From Termitomyces sp. T153 (taxonomy: Eukaryota; Basidiomycota; Agaricomycetes; Agaricales; Lyophyllaceae): 64,000 nt of DNA. The stretch spans positions 789,387-853,386 of the forward strand of contig JACKQL020000022.1 of the NCBI GenBank assembly GCA_018296165.2, written 5' to 3'. Made by a program: the position numbers and the translations under genes. Below are positions 57,616 through 64,000 of this stretch, piece by piece (positions within the stretch are counted from its first letter, which is position 1; every line of letters begins with the position of its first letter). Under the pieces are notes generated by a model that saw only the letters and a program-made list of their open reading frames with translations, made no database searches and was not told where the DNA came from.

Positions 57616-59317
57616 TCATTTCTTTGAAGGAGTGAGCCTACCTATCTTCTTATATATTTCTTGTGTCTCCTTGAGCAGTTGCTCAGCATTGACATCCCAG
57701 TCCTCTTGTTGCAGCAAGTCTCTCCCATTCTCTTGTGCTTTGGTGGCTTCCCCTTCATTTGCTTTGGTCAATCTAAATTGTGTTAGTTTTGTCTGCATTA
57801 GGAGTCTATTTCTGGTTTCCTTTTCCATGATCTGGTTTGTGTTGGTCTGGCTCTCACCTGCCATGCTATTCTGTGGGGTTGCTAATGTGAATGCTGTTCT
57901 ACTCATCACATTGCAGGCTAAAAAGCCCTCTTTCTTGAATCTGACCCATGTCCATGGTTTGTCTGTCAGGTAGTATTTGTACTTGAGGTCTGGCACATGG
58001 TCTATCAGCCTCCTTTTCATCTTGATGAAGGCCAGGCATGTTCCTGCCAATGATGGGTTGTCATGTCTCCATCCTCTTGCCTTGAAATTGATGCAGGTGA
58101 AGTTCTTTACCTCCATTACTTTGCAATCTTTGGTTCTGTGATTGCCTGCACATGTGCTGCATGGGTCTCTTTCCTGGGTGCATTTGTCAGCTTAGTGTCC
58201 TTTTCTGTACCTCTGACACTTTGGGCATCTGCATGGTTCTTGGTCTAGCTTCCTCACACTGACTCTCTTCCTCTCAAGGACTAGCCCATTCTTGATGATG
58301 TGGTCTACACCTTTTTTGCTTGAGCATGATATGATAAGGTGAGCAACTTTCTGTTTTGTGTCAACTCACATGTGTGGCACCTTTGCCCACTTTGCTGCTG
58401 CCAGTTTGTCTGGATGAAGCCCATTAGAGCCTTCTGCCACTTCTACCCTGTTCATAGAGTTATCTCCTAGCATGACCAGGACAAATTCTATGAGGATAAG
58501 GTATTTCCTGTCTTTTACCTTTGTGCATGCTCCAAACTTGTCTAAAAAGGCTGCACATACATCCTCCTTTGTTAACCATGCTGCTGCTGCTAAGGAGTTG
58601 AGTTTGTATAGGATTCCCCCATTCCTTAACTTTCTGGTGAAGGTGAAGGTAATCTCTAGTGAGTCCTGTCCCTGTAATCCCATTAGTTCTTTTGCCAGCT
58701 TCACCTTCTCTAGTAGCTCTTTCTCTGTCAGTTCCTTCCATCATTTTCTCTCCTCCATGCCATCTACAATTACCTGCTTCATTTTATTTTTGTCCCTGTG
58801 CATGATGTCCTTGTGTTCTGCCTATCTTGCAACCTCTGAAAACATTCTTGGGTTTCTTGTTCATGCAATTCTGCCTCAATTTCCATTTGTAAGTCTCACT
58901 CTCTCTCCTTCCCCAGTATCCTCTTCTTCTGATCATCCATTTCCTTCCATGGCCTGTTCTACCAACTCCTTGACCATTTTGACCAGGGCCTCCACTATCA
59001 TTTCCAAGGTATCCCTCACTCTCTTCATGGCTCTCTCCACCACCTACATGATTTGCTTTCCCATCTGTCTCCCTGTCTCCCTGGTTTCTCCTTCTTCTAG
59101 GCAGTATGCCACTGCTCTCATTCTACTTGTTAAGTCATTTGCAGTGGGTGTTTGTTTCAACTATTGTAGGAGCACATCCTTCAAAGCTTCCATTTTGACT
59201 GAGCTGTTTACCCTGTCTAGGTGTCTATTCTACCATAGCCATTCCTTAGCCTCCTTCACTGTTGTCTCCTCCTGATCCTGCTTGTAGAGTGCTTGCTGTG
59301 CTTCTAATCTTATCCAT
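57616..59317 (-). pseudogene. LINE ORF1 (gag-like, Tad1-like)
   Basis: On the minus strand an N-terminal helical region (about 59317-58750) is badly broken. It is followed by frame 58704-58366 (EITFTFTRKLRNGGILYKLN, AAAAWLTKEDVCAAFL), an RRM-like fold typical of LINE ORF1. Cys-rich knuckles follow at about 58140-58240: CPKCQRYRKGH and CSTCAGNHRTKDC. The last open frame, 58116-57616, continues with TCINFKARGWRH, NPSLAGTCLAFIKM and a Lys/Glu-rich tail. This is the RNA-binding partner of ORF2 (57478-56640). Confidence 0.78.
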
Positions 59318-61228
59318 CACTGTCTTGTTGGTGTTTCCACCTGGTCTTAGTGGCATTTCTGCTGGGTGATTTGGTTGGCAGTAAAAAGGTGGAAAGAAAT
59401 TGCTTTGTGTTTGTATCTAATTCTAATCCTCTATACTTCTTGCATCTGTAGTCCTTTGAGCCTATAAAAACTCATTCCATAGTTAGCAGGTGGTGGTTGG
59501 AGATCAAGAAGCAGTCATGAAGTTGTTTAGCATTGATGCAGGTGGTGAGTCAAGCTCAATGTATGGTTGATTGCTCATCTTGGCCATAAATAGTGATTTG
59601 ATTGAATTGTAGTTTGTTGCAGGAGAATCTCAAGCAATACCCATCAGCCTGGCATTCTTCAAGGGTGGCAATCAAAGTATTCTGGTCCACAGAATTGTAA
59701 ATGGTGAAATGTATGTTAACTCACTCAAAATACAATGACTGTTGATGTTAACCTCCAGGCTTTGTTGGGATGTGCAAACCTTGGAAATTATATGGCAAAA
59801 ACACTTGTCATGTGCTACATATGCTGTTCAAGTCTATATTGGTTTGGTGCTATATGCTGACTTCTGTCCAGTGGATCTGCAGCCCTTTCTCCTTGCAAGG
59901 ATTTTCTTCTGGTACATAATTTGACAGAGTGTTGCATGCAAGTCCATCATTTCCTGGCCTCTCTGCCTGAGGCAGTCCTTCCTGCCAAGTTCTAGAGGAA
60001 AATCACCATTAAAAACACCTAGGCCAAAGATGGTCAAGCTGCTGTGTGTGGAAGTGATCACAATATTGTTCATGTATTGGATATGACAACACAAGAAGTA
60101 GTTCAAAAGCTGCCAATGAGTGGTAAACTTAAATGTTTCAGCAAGTTTGTTATTTGTATTCATCAAGGTGTATAGGACCAATACAGACAGTTGACACTGC
60201 TTGACTCAAATGAAAAGCATGTTAACATTGGTGGGTCAAGTTCTGTTAGTTTTGTTGCCTCAGTGTGGATCAAGCAGGTGAGCATGAAGCTGGAATATTG
60301 CTGCAACCTGTTTTCACTGTCTTGATAGTCCTCCAAAACTGTGAATAAACCTGTTGCTGTACCTTCAGCATCACTTGTGAATAAGTGGTTGCAAGCTGCC
60401 AAGTGGGGTGCCCTTGTTTTCTTGTGCTTAGTGGTTGCCACTATATATTTCTTTCCCACTTTTCCTTTTGTTCTCTCAATGTAATTTTTTTGCCTTCTAT
60501 TCACATTCATTATCTAACATGCCACTCCTCAGGCCATTCCTTATTTAATGGCTAGGTACCTGCTCCACCCATCCAAAATATTGCTGCCATTTTGGTCTCC
60601 CCTGTATCCTCACCTGTTGTTTTCATACACACTGTCTATCAAATGGAGCCAGTATCCATTAAAATCCCCTCCATTATCAGTGGTAGTACCACACCAGTTG
60701 CAACAATGTACATTACATGCACAGTCACAGCTGCCCTGAGTTTGTAAGTTGGAGTATACCTAGTTCATCCATGCACAAAACTACTACATCTACCAATAAT
60801 CTCACAACACTTGTGCATGAATCAGTCAAGGAACCCTCCCCCATAGCACCATCAAGAGTGGAGTTTCTAATCCAACTGTGGTCCAGGAGGTTTATACAGT
60901 TTAATCTACAGCCTGTTGTACTGGTTATACTATAAGCTATTGTATATGGTTTTGCCCCTCCCCCCTAATCTGGAGCTGCTGTAATTCTGAGAGTTGAAAT
61001 TGAATTACTTATCAAGTCCACTGTTCTGCTGATCCTTGATCCAATTCTGATCTCTGCCATCAAAAATGATGATGGCCATACACCTTGTACATAGACATGC
61101 ACCATACCAAATGTTTGGTTGCCTTCAGCTCACCAACTAAACAATGATCAAATTCAAGGTAGCATGCATCACAATGATTCTTGAAGATGCTGGAGGAATG
61201 TTGATGATGTGGTGTGACCAGACAACAA
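59318..61228. other. degraded sequence with short minus-strand frames, unrecognised
   Basis: Open frames on the minus strand (60510-60163 and 60181-59834) overlap and read as one decayed protein, with ERTKGKVGKKYIVATTKH, FTVLEDYQDSENRLQQYS and SLTIFGLGVFNGDFPLELG. I cannot assign a family. It may be cargo or the C-terminal continuation of the Helitron gene on its right. Between 60550 and 61228 I see nothing coding. Confidence 0.3.
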
Positions 61229-61843
61229 TCATGTTTTCCTTACCCTTGTTCTTTCACCTTGAGCTTTTTCCACCACTCTCCCTCCCTTGCAAATTGCTTC
61301 TGCTTGATTAATATAATGATGCAGAAAAGGACAAAAAGCTTGTCCTATGCCAGTGTACCTTGCTTCAATTATTTGTGCTTCAATGTCACCTTCTGAATCT
61401 TCTGGTAGACCTTCAACTGATGTAGCCTTCAATTCAGCTCCAGACTCAATACAGTCCTCATTTATTTTGTTGATGGCATCTGGAGAGTCACCCTTCTTTA
61501 AATAGCATTCCAGGTTTGGCCTAATGTCATTCAAATAGCCCTCTTGTGTCCAATACAAACAGAAAAATGAATGGCTGGTCATTTTGTCCTTGTAACCAAG
61601 CAAGATACTACATACTTGCTGTCAAGACAATTTTTGGTGTCACACCATGGCATATGCACATTTCTGCAACAGTACTTTCACTCTCTATATGAGCTTGTCC
61701 TCATGCAGGCTATACTACCAAGCCATTTGACTACTCATTCCAGTGCTGCATATGCTATATGAAGATTCAATTGGGACTTCAAAATGTAATTAGGAATGTG
61801 ATACAAGACTACTTTAGCTCCTGCCCTTGAACCAATAAACTTG

Positions 61844-62739
61844 TAAGGGCATGGTGGCTCAGCTGGCACCATTGTGCCCTTAGGGATAACCTAAGCATTC
61901 CCAAGTGGGACCACAGGGTTGTTAGTTTGATTCCCATGTGTAATGCAGCCTTTGGCAGAAAACACTTTAGACACTGCACCTGGCTTATTCAATGCCACCA
62001 GAAGCCACTGCCCATATGTGATTGACTAGGGAGGCTTTGTTGTGCAGGCTGCTTTGGAACATACCAATCAACATGTAATGCAATGAGGCATGGTGACCAC
62101 CACACTCATGACCAATCAGAAAAAGAGAGGTTCACCCAGTTTGATGGAATTGGGAGAGGGAACTGGACCAAGTGCTGGGAAAGGGAACTTGCTGACCAAG
62201 CATGTCATGGCACAGGTAGGCATAACAATAGGGTGTCAATATAGTATGAATTGGCTGCCAAAGTACTGCATAGCCCATTGATTACACTGGCTTCCCTATA
62301 TGGTGGGCATTTGCCCAGCTGGTCTGATTTGTTGCCAATCTATCAGAATTTGTATTGTGAAAATAGTGTCTGGGCATGGGGAGGGGTTTGTCATGAGATC
62401 CTTACTGGGGTTTTGGCTAGAGGGAGTCTTGAGCTGAGATGATTGGCCTTCACAGGCCTACACCAATTGAATGTCAGGAAGCCATGCTGAGTGTAGCTTT
62501 TAGAAATTGGGAGGGCATGTTAGCAGCAGATAAGTGGGGATTTCTAATGTGGGAAGTAGTATGAACTCCAATGGGATCAAATTGTAGTAAAATGGCTATA
62601 AGGCATAACCAGCATACTTAAAAAGGTATCTGGCTGGAGTACCTACCAGATGTGTCTGTAATTACCACATCTTACTATACTGTGGGACCTAGGACACAAT
62701 TGACCATGTGTAAAATAGGTATTGAAGTAAATAAAATGG

Positions 62740-62777
<38 letters not shown>

Positions 62778-62778
62778 T

Positions 62779-62808
<30 letters not shown>
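61844..62808 (+). mobile_element. long SINE-like element, copy 2 (965 bp, CpG-decayed)
   Basis: Flanked by ACCAATAAACTTG (61831-61843 and 62809-62821). The A box is identical to copy 1 (TGGCTCAGCTGG, 61855-61866), and the B box region reads GTTTGATTCCC near 61925. Shared blocks run through the body (for example GAAATTGGGAGGGCA and GGGAAGTAGTATGAACTCC) to the same tail. The (ATC)n run is about 70 bp here. CpG sites of copy 1 are mostly TpG or CpA in this copy. It splits the Helitron replicase gene just after CKFIG. Confidence 0.85.
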
Positions 62809-62809
<1 letters not shown>

Positions 62810-62810
62810 C
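62740..62810. repeat. (ATC)n microsatellite tail
   Basis: About 23 ATC triplets with one interruption (ATT). It is the 3' tail of the SINE-like element and creates spurious poly-Met and poly-Asp reading frames on the minus strand. Confidence 0.95.
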
Positions 62811-63440
62811 CAATAAACTTGCAATCCACATTGTTTTGCATTGTTTGGAGAATAGAGCTGTTGAAATTGTTCACAAGTCTGTTAAGGCACTGCAGAGTAA
62901 TTTCCTTGGTTTCATTATCAAATGTTGTTATTGGCACAAAATTATCTTTATCCAAACCAAATCAATAATCACAATCACAAGAATTTTCACAATATTTCCA
63001 GATTATGTTTATGAATCTGGCATGACTTCACAATGTTGTCTAAATCCATAGCTAAATCTTTCTCCATCACCATATCTTTCCCATTCAAGCCACAAACACA
63101 AGGAGTATGAACACAGGATGAAATCATGTCAGGTGCCAGGTCAGGCACAGGTGTAATACAAGTTGTTATGCAATCATCTAAATAAGAGAATCAGTTTTCT
63201 TCAAACTTCTTGTCTCTATCTTGCAAGATTGGTTTTTTGATTTCAATTGGATTGAATGTATCTTTGAGCCCAAACAAGCATATGACAATGTAGTGTTCCA
63301 CATCTTTGTGCTTTGACACAGCCATGATAAGCAGATGTCAATCCCAACACACCACCCTCACAGGCAACTTGTTTTAGATCAAACCTCGAGAGATAATGGA
63401 CAAAGGCCTGCATATAAATATGGAAAAACTTTCCAGCCAT

Positions 63441-64000
63441 CTCATGATCTTGGACTACAAGTAAACTTTACTGAGCATATTATGGAAGCTCAACTAGTAG
63501 AAGCTTATCTACATCAACATCTCATTCCAACAAAAACTTTACAACAAGATTTCTGGAAAGGATCAGTGCAACAACACTCATGGAACATGGAAGTATGATT
63601 GAGTCAAGGTAATATATAGCATTAATCAGAATATAAAAGTCAACAAGATCCTTGCTTATGGTCCAAATAGTATGTTTTCTGTCCTGCCTGTGAAGGACAG
63701 CCACACCACATTGCCTCAAATACTGGCAAGAGCCTAATGAGGACCAAAGCATGAATACAAAAGGTCAGATTGCCAATCAATAGAACAAGATTGCCATCAG
63801 AGAAGCAAACAGAGTGGGTCTGTGCACAGAGGGTGATAATGTGCAGGAAGAGGAAGAAGAGACATGAGGGTATGAGGAACAAGAAAGTTGGAAACAGTTT
63901 CATGTCCATTAAAGAGCACATCAATGAGGGGCAAATAGAACATTATTATGTGTAATGACTGACAAGAAGCTCAACAGATGCATCAAAGAAGTTCAAGGGC
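63441..64000 (-). other. upstream Helitron sequence, heavily degraded
   Basis: Continues the Helitron gene towards its N-terminus. Only short frames are open (63752-63522 and 63924-63640), and I could not pick out the zinc-finger part usual for fungal Helitrons. The gene is cut by the window edge. Confidence 0.35.

Larger units (their letters stand above)
61229..64000 (-). pseudogene. Helitron replicase/helicase, N-terminal portion, split by a SINE-like element
   Basis: The Rep nuclease motif lies in frame 63440-63243: GGVLGLTSAYHGCVKAQ, then GTLHCHMLVW, whose HxH pair (63290-63282) is the metal-binding HUH motif. Downstream on the minus strand come YLDDCITTCITPVPD, LDNIVKSCQIHKHN (about 63200-63050) and ITLQCLNRLVNNFNSSIL to CKFIG (62955-62810). 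After the SINE-like element the gene resumes with AKVVLYHIPNYILKSQL (about 61800-61750) and HSFFCLYWTQEGYLND (about 61600-61500), ending in an acidic region. The helicase domain is not seen, and the gene probably begins beyond the right edge of the window. Stops and frameshifts are frequent. Confidence 0.8.

Noticed and set aside
57575..59275. Plus-strand ORFs rich in Ser, Phe and Cys, up to 267 residues
   Set aside because: They are antisense to LINE ORF1 on the minus strand, where zinc knuckles and RRM-like segments are clear.
62643..62955. Poly-Met and poly-Asp reading frames on the minus strand
   Set aside because: They are translations of the (ATC)n tail of the SINE-like element; only the part above about 62810 is real Helitron coding sequence.

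Overview
This window looks like repeat-packed heterochromatin of a filamentous fungus, most likely an agaricomycete basidiomycete. The evidence is the mix of families: Ty3/gypsy elements and a chromovirus, a tyrosine-recombinase (YR) retrotransposon with CCCH-type gag fingers, Tad1-like LINEs, a KDZ transposase, a Helitron replicase, a Tc1/mariner fragment, a DUF6698-like gene and spliceosomal introns. I found no intact host gene. Almost every coding region carries in-frame stops or frameshifts and should be read as a pseudogene.

Layout. 1-2520: CpG-normal flank with only weak exon-like pieces. 2521-16916: a minus-strand YR retrotransposon bracketed by a 407-bp direct repeat. It is interrupted at 3228-12199 by a complete minus-strand Ty3/gypsy element with 226-bp LTRs and a GTAAC target duplication. 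17918-22216: plus-strand Ty3/gypsy pol. 22820-24648: minus-strand multi-intron pseudogene. 24820-25759: LTR. 25757-28438: minus-strand gypsy gag plus its 5' LTR. 28510-33010: minus-strand KDZ transposase remnant and a companion gene. 33024-36200: two degraded plus-strand genes. 36507-36708: an LTR of the same family as 28221-28438, in the opposite orientation. 36726-42540: plus-strand chromovirus gag-pol with chromodomain; its 3' LTR begins at 46848. 43048-45201: non-autonomous LTR element beside a minus-strand Cys-motif/coiled-coil gene (45202-46136). 47915-48418: Tc1-like fragment. 48480-52620: plus-strand LINE end split by a solo LTR, which is itself split by a long SINE-like element (50193-51120). 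54980-56650: DUF6698-like pseudogene. 56640-59320: minus-strand LINE 5' half. 61229-64000: minus-strand Helitron replicase carrying a second copy of the SINE-like element (61844-62808).

The unifying feature is loss of CpG. CpG is normal in roughly 1-4600, intermediate in 4600-12700 and almost absent from there to the end, except inside the SINE-like insertion at 50193-51120. Paired copies (407-bp repeat, 226-bp LTRs) differ almost only by CpG to TpG/CpA changes. The same change explains many of the stop codons and lost catalytic residues. This fits methylation-linked or RIP-like inactivation, with the CpG-rich SINE-like copy as a recent arrival. Family calls rest on recognising protein motifs by eye; no database search was possible.
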